Positions 34,772-42,802 of a DNA stretch of 52,036 nucleotides are shown piece after piece. The position numbers and the translations under genes are program-made. Each line of letters opens with the position of its first letter. Within the stretch, counting starts at the first letter, position 1. The notes under the pieces were generated by a model. It made no database searches. It was not told the origin of the DNA and saw nothing but the letters and a program-made list of their open reading frames with translations. Location of the stretch: contig DWYX01000008.1 of assembly GCA_019118465.1 (NCBI GenBank), positions 1 through 52,036 of the forward strand, given 5' to 3'. Origin of the DNA: Candidatus Limosilactobacillus faecipullorum. Its GTDB lineage: Bacteria; Bacillota; Bacilli; Lactobacillales; Lactobacillaceae.

Positions 34772-36400
34772 TTACTTTACCGGTACATAATGAACTTTGG
34801 TATCGTTAGTTGGATTTTTAATCTTAACTGTTGTTTCAACCGGCAAATAACCTTCAATTGCCGGTACTGCTAAGCTAGTGACTACATTCGTCGGATCGCT
34901 TGGATCAGTTGGGTACGGGAAAGGTTGATTTCCCAGTAACACTTGATCATGTTGGTCAACCGGAATAAGGTGACCATTAGGAGTATAAGTAACGGTTGTC
35001 GTTAACGTTGGCTGGTCAGCCGTCAGCACTTGTCCGCCGGCTTGGCGTAAGTCCGCATGGTAACCAGCAACAACAGGGGTCTTGACCACGTCAAATTTAA
35101 CATCCCCCGTCCATTCACCAATTTTAACCAGCTGATGAGTAACTTGATCTAAATAAGCTAGCCGCTTGAAAGCAACCTTTTGGCTCATAACGTTGCGAGT
35201 CGTTGGCCGCTTGCCATCCGTAAATTGATAAACAACGGTCTGTGAAGCACGGCGTTCTAATTCAGGATTTCCAGGAACTTCATTTGCATCAAAAGTTGTT
35301 TTTAAAGCATGTTTTACCGTTACTACATACGTCTGGCCATCATTTTCTTCACTAAAAGTCGTTCCCGCTTGACTAGTAAACCCATCCCAAACCAGATCAA
35401 AGCCCCGTTTTGATAATTCTTGGAGGACTTGCTTGGGACTGTAACTAATTGTCTGCCCATACTGACCGGAAATATTCTGACTTACTGAAGCTAGTTCCGC
35501 ATTATCCTGGTCTTGGTCCATATAAAGCACGTGGATCGTCCCTATTGTCTGCGTTGCCAGTCCTGGCTTATAAATAACTGGCGTGTCCTGACTCGGATGA
35601 GCCGGGACAATTGGTGCTTGAACTGTTGGGTGGTAACCTGGAACCGTTGGTAATTTTTGAACGATAACCCGATTTGCATTGGTTTTATCAGTGGTAAAAG
35701 GTTCGCCGTTAGCCAAAGGTTGACCATTAATATCGGTCGGAACGACTTGCCCATTTGCCGTATACATTACCATCGTTGCCACATCGGGTTGGTCTGCGGA
35801 GGCAACAATTACCGGCGTCTGTTTTTGATTAGTATGAAAGCCAGGAATCACCTCCACTAATTGCGGAGCAAAGCGATAAGTCCCTTCCCAAGTCCCTACT
35901 TCTAAGACTTCCTGGGTAACCTGGTCAATCATAATTGATCGCTGAAAAACCCGCGGTGCTGTGATTATTCTTGTCATATCATCATGCTCATGATTCTGAA
36001 AATGAGCTACCACCGCGAGGGTCGCATCTTTGGTAAGGGGATAAAGTTTTCCTTGTTTGTCCCGATAAACATTTCCTTGACGGAGGCCATTAGGCTGGTC
36101 TGGATCCTGAGGGTGATTGAACTGAATTTTTTGTTGCTGATGACTTAGCAGGACAAAATATTTTTGACCATTATTTTTAGCCGAATATTTACGCCCCGTT
36201 TCTGTAGTGTATTCGTCCTTATAAAGCTGGTAACCCTGGCGAATAAAATTCTGCAGAGCTAAACTAACCCGGTATTCAATCAGGGTTCCATACTCCCCTT
36301 CCAAGCGCGCAATTGCTAAAACTTGGTTATTATGATCATGATCCACAAAGACAATTTCGACTTTGCCAATCGCTTCTTCACTCTGATTTTGCTTTTCCAT
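34772..36400 (-). CDS. Mub-like repeat protein without signal peptide or anchor
   Basis: Protein of 542 aa made of two tandem modules (about residues 12-270 and 285-542). Each starts with a VxxVDxDxxN-type line (KVEIVFVDHDHNNQVLA; TIHVLYMDQDQDNAELA), then GQTI-type and YxLxxxxFT-type segments as in mucus-binding (Mub/MucBP) repeats, with TVxYTxNGxxxPxDxxGQxL near the module ends. Such domains belong on the cell surface, yet the N-terminus (MEKQNQSEEAIGKVE) has no hydrophobic signal and there is no LPXTG or cell-wall-binding end. It may be a fragment of a larger adhesin or a cytoplasmic relic. The ATG at 36400 has AGAGGGG upstream. Confidence 0.75.
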   Translation of the reverse strand: MEKQNQSEEAIGKVEIVFVDHDHNNQVLAIARLEGEYGTLIEYRVSLALQNFIRQGYQLYKDEYTTETGRKYSAKNNGQKYFVLLSHQQQKIQFNHPQDPDQPNGLRQGNVYRDKQGKLYPLTKDATLAVVAHFQNHEHDDMTRIITAPRVFQRSIMIDQVTQEVLEVGTWEGTYRFAPQLVEVIPGFHTNQKQTPVIVASADQPDVATMVMYTANGQVVPTDINGQPLANGEPFTTDKTNANRVIVQKLPTVPGYHPTVQAPIVPAHPSQDTPVIYKPGLATQTIGTIHVLYMDQDQDNAELASVSQNISGQYGQTISYSPKQVLQELSKRGFDLVWDGFTSQAGTTFSEENDGQTYVVTVKHALKTTFDANEVPGNPELERRASQTVVYQFTDGKRPTTRNVMSQKVAFKRLAYLDQVTHQLVKIGEWTGDVKFDVVKTPVVAGYHADLRQAGGQVLTADQPTLTTTVTYTPNGHLIPVDQHDQVLLGNQPFPYPTDPSDPTNVVTSLAVPAIEGYLPVETTVKIKNPTNDTKVHYVPVK

Positions 36401-36503
36401 GCCAAGCCCCTCTTTCCCAGACAATCTGACTTTTATTATAACTTGGTAAATTTTATCGGACTAGCTTATTGATTACTTTTTTAGTAATTTAACCTATGAA
36501 ACG

Positions 36504-36542
36504 CAAAAAGGGCTGGAAAGAAACTTGTGTTTCCTCCCAACC
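36504..36542 (-). terminator. galU terminator
   Basis: GGTTGG-GA-GGAAAC pairs imperfectly with GTTTC-TTT-CCAGCC on the minus strand, followed by CTTTTTG. Confidence 0.6.
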
Positions 36543-36563
36543 GCTTTAATTCAGCTTTAAAGC

Positions 36564-37472
36564 TTACTTCTTCTTAGACTTATCTTCAGCGGAAAGCTTA
36601 GCGCCCAATTCCTTAATGTAAGCCCGTAATTCACCTTTAGTTTGTGGGTGGTTCAAACCGTATTCAATGTTGGTTTGAAGCCAACCAAACTTGTTACCGG
36701 TATCGTAACGTTCACCTTTGTATTCGTGGGCAAAGACCCGTTGCGTCCGGTTCAAGGTGTTAATGGCATCCGTTAATTGGATTTCGTTTCCCTTACCAGG
36801 CTTCGTCTTTTCCAAAACATCAAAAATTTCTGGCGTGAAAACATACCGGCCAATAATCGCAAGATCAGAAGGTGCCTCTTTTGGATCTGGCTTTTCAACG
36901 AAGTTCGTTACGTTAAAGAGACCTGGCTTAACTTCTTCACTTGGGTTAATTACCCCGTACTTAGCCGTATCTTCATGTGGAACCCGCATAACAGCAAGCG
37001 TTGAAGCTCCCGTTTCTTCGTAACTTTCGATCAATTCTTTCGTCAATGGGTTACCATTCCCGTTAATGTTGTTAAGATCATCCCCTAACATAACAACAAA
37101 TGGTTCATCCCCAATGAAGGCCCGGGCCGTCAAAACAGCGTCCCCTAAACCGCGTGGGTGGGATTGACGAATGAAGTAAATGTTAATATCAGTAGTTTCT
37201 TCAACTAACTTCAACATTTCGTCCTTGTGCTTAGACCGCAAGTTGTCCTCCAATTCAGGATTGGAGTCAAAGTGGTCTTCGATGGAGCGCTTGTTCTTCC
37301 CATCAACCACCACGATGTCTTCAATCCCAGACTTCCGGGCTTCTTCAACAATAAATTGAATTGTTGGCTTATCAACAATTGGTAACATTTCTTTAGCTAA
37401 TGCCTTTGTAGCTGGTAAGAAACGGGTCCCGAGCCCTGCGGCTGGGATAATAGCTTTACGTACTCGCTTCAT
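36564..37472 (-). CDS. galU: UTP-glucose-1-phosphate uridylyltransferase
   Basis: Enzyme of 302 aa that makes UDP-glucose, the precursor for UDP-galactose, EPS, teichoic acid glucosylation and glycolipids. It begins [33 protein letters not shown] split over the usual nucleotide-binding loop and signature, with [35 protein letters not shown] and the catalytic [14 protein letters not shown]. Length normal. It follows gpsA after 54 bases on the same strand. It is a logical supplier for the EPS operon at the left end of the window. Confidence 0.96.
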   Translation of the reverse strand: MKRVRKAIIPAAGLGTRFLPATKALAKEMLPIVDKPTIQFIVEEARKSGIEDIVVVDGKNKRSIEDHFDSNPELEDNLRSKHKDEMLKLVEETTDINIYFIRQSHPRGLGDAVLTARAFIGDEPFVVMLGDDLNNINGNGNPLTKELIESYEETGASTLAVMRVPHEDTAKYGVINPSEEVKPGLFNVTNFVEKPDPKEAPSDLAIIGRYVFTPEIFDVLEKTKPGKGNEIQLTDAINTLNRTQRVFAHEYKGERYDTGNKFGWLQTNIEYGLNHPQTKGELRAYIKELGAKLSAEDKSKKK

Positions 37473-37526
37473 AATATCAATTAACCCTCCGTAAAAAATA
37501 TTGCATACGCCTTTATTTTACCATAC

Positions 37527-38543
37527 TTATTCAACTTCGGAAGTAACTTCTCGATTCATTAACGTTTTTATCGCAGTTTTTACATCTTCGTCTTGATAAA
37601 GTACTCGGTAAATCGCTTCTGTAATTGGCATCCGGACGTGCCGCTTTTGGGCTAATTCATAAGCTGCCTTCGTCGTATAAACCCCTTCAATGACCATCCC
37701 CATTTGGTCAATTACTTCTTGGAGCGGTTTTCCTTGGCCAAGTTGATACCCAGCCCGCCAATTCCGCGAATTCTTACTCGTGGCCGTAACTACTAAATCA
37801 CCAACCCCAGAAAGACCAATGAAAGTCATCGGGTTCGCCCCAAAGGCAACCCCTAAACGCCGAATTTCGGCTAACCCACGGGTAATTAAAGCTGCTCGGG
37901 CATTATCATGGTAACCTAAGCCTTGTAAAGCTCCGGCACCAATCGAAATAATATTCTTTAAAGCAGCCCCAAATTCAGCCCCGATCACATCGTTATTCGT
38001 GTATACCCGGAAATAATGATTACTAAAGAGTTGTTGGACTAACTCAGCACTCGTCAGATCTTCACTAGCTGCCGTTACCGCTGTCATATCATGAATAGCT
38101 ACACTTTCGGCATGACTTGGGCCAGACAATACCACGATTGCTTGCCGATTTGCTACTGGAATTTCTTCAGCTAAGATTTCAGAAGGACGCTTGTAACTAT
38201 TTTGTTCTAGCCCCTTCGTTGCGTGTGCAATTACCGGTTTAGCCCCACTATCAGCCAAAATCGTTGCTAATTGATGAGCTACTGATCGTAATCCCTTCGT
38301 TGGAATAACGATTAATACTAAACCAGCACCTTTAACTGCTTCGGCCATATCATTAGTTGCTTGTAAAGCTGTTTGATAAGTAAAATCAGACATGTATTTT
38401 TGATTAGTGTGCTTTTGATTTAACTCCGCAACTTGGTCTGGATTCCGCGACCATAACTTTACTTGATGACCATTTTCAACCAAAACGTTAGCTAAGACGC
38501 TGCCCCAAGAGCCAGCACCTAATACTGCAACTTGTTTGCTCAT
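37527..38543 (-). CDS. gpsA: Glycerol-3-phosphate dehydrogenase [NAD(P)+]
   Basis: Cytoplasmic enzyme of 338 aa reducing dihydroxyacetone phosphate to sn-glycerol-3-phosphate for phospholipid and teichoic acid synthesis. It has the Rossmann loop VLGAGSWGSVLANVLVENG, KGLEQNS, VLSGPSHAESVAI, the catalytic Lys in AALKNIISIGAGALQGLGYHDNARAALITRGLAE and FIGLSGVGDLVVTATSKNSRNWRAG. The ATG follows GAGGAGGATATT. It precedes galU. Upstream is a 315-bp gap with a repeat, then lgt. Confidence 0.96.
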   Translation of the reverse strand: MSKQVAVLGAGSWGSVLANVLVENGHQVKLWSRNPDQVAELNQKHTNQKYMSDFTYQTALQATNDMAEAVKGAGLVLIVIPTKGLRSVAHQLATILADSGAKPVIAHATKGLEQNSYKRPSEILAEEIPVANRQAIVVLSGPSHAESVAIHDMTAVTAASEDLTSAELVQQLFSNHYFRVYTNNDVIGAEFGAALKNIISIGAGALQGLGYHDNARAALITRGLAEIRRLGVAFGANPMTFIGLSGVGDLVVTATSKNSRNWRAGYQLGQGKPLQEVIDQMGMVIEGVYTTKAAYELAQKRHVRMPITEAIYRVLYQDEDVKTAIKTLMNREVTSEVE

Positions 38544-38858
38544 AATATCCTCCTCGTAGGATCTAAGGGTTAATAATTTTTAATCAGAGTATTACTAATT
38601 TTAATGACGAAGAAAATTCTACTTCTAGGTTTGAGACTCCGGATAAGGGTACAACCTCAAGATAAGCTGACCGCCTGGAACCTAGCTATAGCCTAAGGTG
38701 ACATCTCTTTAATGTCGTAACATTCTAGGCTACAACATGCCCAATCCAGCTCCACTTGCGGAATCTATACTCTAGATAAGAGTAGAACCTTAAACCTGGC
38801 TAAAGTCAGCTTTTACGGTTCTTTTCTCTTATCATCGCACGATTCCGGATGGAGCTTT
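38544..38858. other. 315-bp gap between lgt and gpsA, mostly repeat
   Basis: Copy C of repeat family 1 fills 38640-38858. The remaining 95 bases upstream of gpsA are AT-rich and may contain its promoter, but I see no clear -35/-10 pair. No reading frame is supported. Confidence 0.6.
38640..38858 (-). repeat. Intergenic repeat family 1, copy C (longest)
   Basis: Starts right behind the lgt stop codon. The minus strand shows GTGCGATGATAAG, CTTATCTAGAGTATAGATTC, CGCAAGTGGAGCTGGATTG, TAGCCTAGAA, AAAGAGATG and CAGGCGGTCAGCTTATCTTG in order, uniting blocks found in copies A, B and D. Confidence 0.65.
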
Positions 38859-39662
38859 TTAACCCACATACCACTTCAACTTCTTCGTGCGGCGTCGATA
38901 GATTAAGATGCTGATAGCACCAACGAAGAAAATTAAAGACAACATTTGCGAGAAGCGAATTGGACCTAACATTAGGCTATCTGTCCGCATCCCTTCGATA
39001 AAGAAACGGCCAAAGGAATACCAAATCAGATATGATAAGAAGACCTCACCCCGTTTAAAGACATGATGACAATGCCGCAACAACATCAAAATGATAAAAC
39101 CGATAAAGTCCCAAAGTGATTCATATAGGAAAGTTGGTACCCGATAAGCGTGCCCGATGTACATTTGATTAATGATCCACTCTGGGATGTGCTGATGAAC
39201 CAAAGTTACCCGGGTCGTAATCCGACCAAAAGCTTCTTGATTAAAAAAATTTCCCCAACGACCCATTCCCTGGGCCATAATCACGGTTGGCGAAACAACA
39301 TCTAAGAACTGCCAAGGTGAAATTAAATGGCGCTGACAGTACCATAAAAGAACGGCTACTCCACCTAAGAGACCCCCGTAAATGGCGATCCCTCCATCCC
39401 AAATCGCGATAATTTCATCCGGATGAATGGAGTAATAAGACCATTGAAAAATTACATAGTAGATTCGCGCACAAATAATCGCTACTGGTAAAGCATATAA
39501 GAGAAAGTCATAAAAGGCATCTTCATCGATCCCTTGTCGCTTTCCTTCTCGAATCGAAAGTAAAAGAGCCAAAATCACCCCAGTGGCGATAATCACCCCA
39601 TACCAGTGCACGGTTAGCGGCCCCCACTGCAAAGCAATTGGATTAAGCACTCCCTTAATCAT
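38859..39662 (-). CDS. lgt: Prolipoprotein diacylglyceryl transferase
   Basis: Membrane enzyme of 267 aa that attaches diacylglycerol from phosphatidylglycerol to the lipobox cysteine of prolipoproteins. It has seven hydrophobic segments and the Lgt signature GRWGNFFNQEAFGR (about 131-144) with essential Arg, Asn and Glu, preceded by GGLLGG and followed by HPTFLYESLWDF-like PTFLYESLWDF and FGRFFIEGMRTDS. The start codon overlaps the end of hprK by eight bases, the usual Firmicutes hprK-lgt arrangement. Confidence 0.96.
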   Translation of the reverse strand: MIKGVLNPIALQWGPLTVHWYGVIIATGVILALLLSIREGKRQGIDEDAFYDFLLYALPVAIICARIYYVIFQWSYYSIHPDEIIAIWDGGIAIYGGLLGGVAVLLWYCQRHLISPWQFLDVVSPTVIMAQGMGRWGNFFNQEAFGRITTRVTLVHQHIPEWIINQMYIGHAYRVPTFLYESLWDFIGFIILMLLRHCHHVFKRGEVFLSYLIWYSFGRFFIEGMRTDSLMLGPIRFSQMLSLIFFVGAISILIYRRRTKKLKWYVG

Positions 39663-40614
39663 TCTTAGCTCCCTTATTATCAGCCGCCGAATTTTGCTTA
39701 ATCAACCGATTTAGATTTTCATCAAAGGTCTTGGTAGCATCGTAACCCATTGTTTCCGCCCGGTAGTTCATGGCCGCCGATTCAATAATAATGGCTAAGT
39801 TCCGCCCAGTCTTAACCGGAACAGACACTTTTGGTACTTGAACATCCAAGATCTCTTGCTTATCACCACGGTCACCAAGGCGATCGAATTGAGTATCCGG
39901 CGTCCAAATTTCCAAATGAACAATCAGGTCAATGCTATCTTCCGGCATTACCGCTCCGGAACCATAAAGGGTCATGACATTAATAATCCCGATACCACGA
40001 ATTTCCATCAAGTGTTCTAGGATCATTGGGGCAGCCCCCACTAGGGTTTGCTCATCTCGAGCATAAACTTCAACCCGATCATCAGCAACCAACCGGTGGC
40101 CCCGCCGGACCAATTCAAGGGCGGTTTCACTCTTACCGACTCCCGAGTCACCGGTGATTAAGACACCAACCCCGGCAATATCGACAAGAACTCCGTGAAT
40201 TGATTGCCGCTTAGCTAACCGAGCAACTAAATATGAAGTCATATTCCCAAGAATCCGGGAAGAAGTTAACGGTGTTCCTAAGATCGGAATATGAGCTTTT
40301 GCTGCGGCTTCCTTCAACTCACTCATTACTGGTAAGTCAGTTGAGACCACAAAGCATGGGGTGGCTGGCATACACATCCGTTCCAAGTATTCCTTCCGTT
40401 TTTCGTGTCCAATTTCTTTAGCAAAGGCGGTTTCGGTAATCCCAAGTAATTGAATCCGCATTGCTGGATAATGCTTAAAATACCCCGCAAATTCAAGGGA
40501 TGGACGACAAATATCACTCGTCGTAATTGGCCGATCAAGGTATTTTTCACCTTGAAGAACCGTTAAACGTACATTTTTGGCCAAATCAGCCACGGTTACT
40601 GAGTCTTGCGGCAT
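39655..40614 (-). CDS. hprK: HPr kinase/phosphorylase
   Basis: Bifunctional enzyme of 319 aa that phosphorylates HPr on Ser46 and removes it again, the sensor that drives CcpA-dependent carbon catabolite control. Visible are the P-loop GDSGVGKSETALELVRRGHRLVADD (about 154-162), the second signature LEIRGIGIINVMTLYG and the C-terminal KTGRNLAIIIESAAMNYRAETMGYDA. It is the natural partner of the cre-like sites noted near pgi and the fructokinase. It is followed by lgt (overlap) and preceded by a YvlD-like gene 12 bases away. Confidence 0.97.
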   Translation of the reverse strand: MPQDSVTVADLAKNVRLTVLQGEKYLDRPITTSDICRPSLEFAGYFKHYPAMRIQLLGITETAFAKEIGHEKRKEYLERMCMPATPCFVVSTDLPVMSELKEAAAKAHIPILGTPLTSSRILGNMTSYLVARLAKRQSIHGVLVDIAGVGVLITGDSGVGKSETALELVRRGHRLVADDRVEVYARDEQTLVGAAPMILEHLMEIRGIGIINVMTLYGSGAVMPEDSIDLIVHLEIWTPDTQFDRLGDRGDKQEILDVQVPKVSVPVKTGRNLAIIIESAAMNYRAETMGYDATKTFDENLNRLIKQNSAADNKGAKND

Positions 40615-40626
40615 TATTTTGCTCCT

Positions 40627-40980
40627 TTAATCTTGATAGTGACTAGAAATAATGGTATTAAATAGCGACATAATCAATGCGACTAAGATAGCACCCCAAA
40701 TCGATGAAAAATGGAAAAACTGAGAACCAATAAACCACGAGGTTAATTCTAACATCAAACCATTGAGGACAAAGCTAAATAACCCCAAAGTTAAGATATT
40801 AATTGGCAACGACAAGATCCAAAGAATTGGTTTAACAAGCACATTTAGCATCGACAAAACCAAGCTTGCTAAAACCGCCGCCCCAAAGCTACTTAAATAA
40901 AACATCCCCGTCTGGGCAAATAGCCCGGCTAATGCCACGAAGAGAACGGTATTAATCAAAATTTCTTTTAAGAATCTCAC
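40627..40980 (-). CDS. YvlD-like phage holin family 4 membrane protein
   Basis: Small membrane protein of 117 aa with four hydrophobic helices (about residues 9-27, 30-48, 56-77, 92-111) and the family start RFLKEILINTVLFVALAGLF followed by LNVLVKPILWILSLPINILTLGLFSFVLNGLML. YvlD/holin-superfamily-IV proteins have no proven function and often sit next to pspC and hprK-lgt genes, as here. It is probably the second gene of pspC-yvlD-hprK-lgt, although 240 bases with a repeat separate it from pspC. Confidence 0.85.
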   Translation of the reverse strand: MRFLKEILINTVLFVALAGLFAQTGMFYLSSFGAAVLASLVLSMLNVLVKPILWILSLPINILTLGLFSFVLNGLMLELTSWFIGSQFFHFSSIWGAILVALIMSLFNTIISSHYQD

Positions 40981-41044
40981 TTTAACTTCCTTTGTATTAT
41001 TAATGCCTACTACTTGACTAAGTTAATTTTCTAATTCTGAACAA

Positions 41045-41219
41045 CCCTCTACCATCTAGATAAAAGTACAAACTCGAATCTAGCTACTGATTAAGATTGC
41101 ATCTCCTTAAGTTTACGCTGTTCTAGGATAAAGCCTACATAATCTTGCTTCGCTTACGGAATAGTAATCTAGATAAGCTAGCTACTTGCTTATCATCGCA
41201 GGATTTTCGGTAAAACACC
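41045..41219 (-). repeat. Intergenic repeat family 1, copy D
   Basis: Starts at the pspC stop codon. The minus strand reads TTTACCGAAAATCCTG, CGATGATAAGCAAG, GCTTATCTAGATTACTATTC, CGTAAGCGAAGCAAGATT and AAGGAGATGCAATC. It fills most of the 239-bp gap. Confidence 0.65.
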
Positions 41220-41519
41220 CTAATCATCCCTCTCCTCCACATCGTGAAGTTCTTTACGTTCCCGATGTTCTGGTTGGGATGGTTGGGTTCGATCCTTTAG
41301 AAAACTAGTATGAGGATCCGCTGGCATTGCCAAGGCCATCATGAGGTATATGATTGCTCCAAATACCAGATGCGTCAAAATCGTTAAAATCACATAAGTC
41401 CAACGCAAATAACTAGCCTTAATCCCGTAGTACTGGGCAAAACCCCCGAGTACTCCTAACAGGCGCCGATCACTCGCTGAACGGGTTAACCGCTTATGTT
41501 CACTATGCCGACTAGCCAT
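41220..41519 (-). CDS. PspC domain protein
   Basis: Small membrane protein of 99 aa with a PspC domain: basic start KRLTRSASDRRLLGVLGGFAQYYGIKASYLRWTYVILTI split by the GV-GG-A-Y motif, followed by one strong helix (about 44-66) and a charged tail of Glu, Arg and Asp (about 70-99). In Gram-positives PspC proteins are linked to envelope stress sensing; the acidic and basic tail could bind partners inside the cell. The ATG follows AAGGAGGAGGATT. It heads the pspC-yvlD-hprK-lgt group and lies downstream of prfB. Confidence 0.85.
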   Translation of the reverse strand: MASRHSEHKRLTRSASDRRLLGVLGGFAQYYGIKASYLRWTYVILTILTHLVFGAIIYLMMALAMPADPHTSFLKDRTQPSQPEHRERKELHDVEERDD

Positions 41520-41595
41520 AATAATCCTCCTCCTTAACTGTTAAATATCTTCAAGTAATCACCTTAATCATAATATTTATGATAGACATCCGCAA

Positions 41596-42712
41596 TTAAT
41601 CACTCGTCTTTTTGCTTAGTTTCCACTGTAAGTACGCATTAATGAACGAATCAAGATTACCATCCATTACACCTTGCACATCGTGGGTTTCATACCCTGT
41701 TCGATTATCCTTAACTAATGAATATGGATGGAAAACGTAGGACCGAATTTGGGAGCCCCAGCCGATCTCGGCTTGTTCACCTTCGATTTGCGCCCGTTCC
41801 TTGGCCTTCTTTTCCTCTTCTAATTCATAGAGCTTCGACTTTAACATATTCATCGCCGTCACCCGGTTTTGGAGTTGTGACCGTTCGGCTTGCGAAGAGG
41901 TCACAATTCCGGTTGGCAAGTGGGTAATCCGAACCGCCGATTCGGTCTTATTGATGTGTTGGCCACCCGCTCCACTAGAACGGAAAGTATCAATTCGCAA
42001 ATCACTTGGATCAATATTAACTTCAACTTCATCATCCAATTCCGGCATCACGTCAATTGAGGCAAAGGAAGTGTGCCGCCGGTTAGCCGAATCAAATGGG
42101 GAAATTCGAACTAAACGGTGAACCCCCTTTTCTGGGTGTAAATAACCATAGGCGTTGTGCCCTTTAATTAGGAGGGTAACCGACTTAATCCCAGCTTCTT
42201 CACCAGCTTCGTAATTTGCGATTTCAACCGTAAAGTGGTGTTGATCTGCCCAACGGGTATACATCCGCAACAACATTTCCCCCCAGTCTTGGGCTTCAGT
42301 TCCCCCAGCTCCCGGATGGATTTCTAAAATCGCATCCTTGGCGTCATACTTATCACTGAGCAGTTGGCTAAGCCGGTAGGAATCCAACGCTGCTTGAGTC
42401 TGCTTAAGTCGGGTTTTCATTTCCATTTGTAATTCTGGATCATTTTCCATCATCAGTAATTCAAGGGTATCTTGTAGATCATTTACTTGATCCTGAAGGG
42501 TCGTAAATTGATCCCGCCGATCCTTAAGTTCGTTATTTTCACTAATTAATTTTTGGGCTACCTTTTGGTCATTCCAAAAACCCGGTTGTGCCATTTTATT
42601 TTCGTTAATTGCGATGCTTTCGTTTAAGGCATCTAAGTCAAAGAGACCTCCCGAAGCGCGCAATCATTGCTTGCATGGCTTCTAATTGTTTTTTGACTTC
42701 ACTTAGTTCCAT
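41596..42712 (-). CDS. prfB: Peptide chain release factor 2 with programmed +1 frameshift
   Basis: RF2 of 371 aa, releasing peptides at UGA and UAA. Translation starts at the ATG at 42712 (behind GGAG), reads 24 codons to CTT and meets TGA (42640-42638). An internal GGGAGG three bases before CTT-TGA-C promotes a +1 slip, and reading resumes at GAC (42639). This is the autoregulatory RF2 frameshift: low RF2 favours slipping. The main frame has the SPF motif in RISPFDSANRRHTSFASIDV and the GGQ loop in SSGAGGQHINKTESAVRI. It follows secA, the classical secA-prfB order. Confidence 0.96.
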
Positions 42713-42725
42713 GAATAACTCCTTT

Positions 42726-42787
42726 AAAAAGAAAATCGGGCGAACCGGATCGCAAAGTTCCCCTTGCGACTGGGGTTCTACCCGATC
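42726..42787 (-). terminator. Two-tier terminator between secA and prfB
   Basis: An outer ATCGGG-TA-GAACC/GGTTC-GC-CCCGAT-like stem and an inner TCGCAA/TTTGCGA-type stem are followed on the minus strand by TTTTCTTTTT. It could reduce read-through from secA into prfB. Confidence 0.75.
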
Positions 42788-42802
42788 GTAATTGTTTTAT
42801 TT

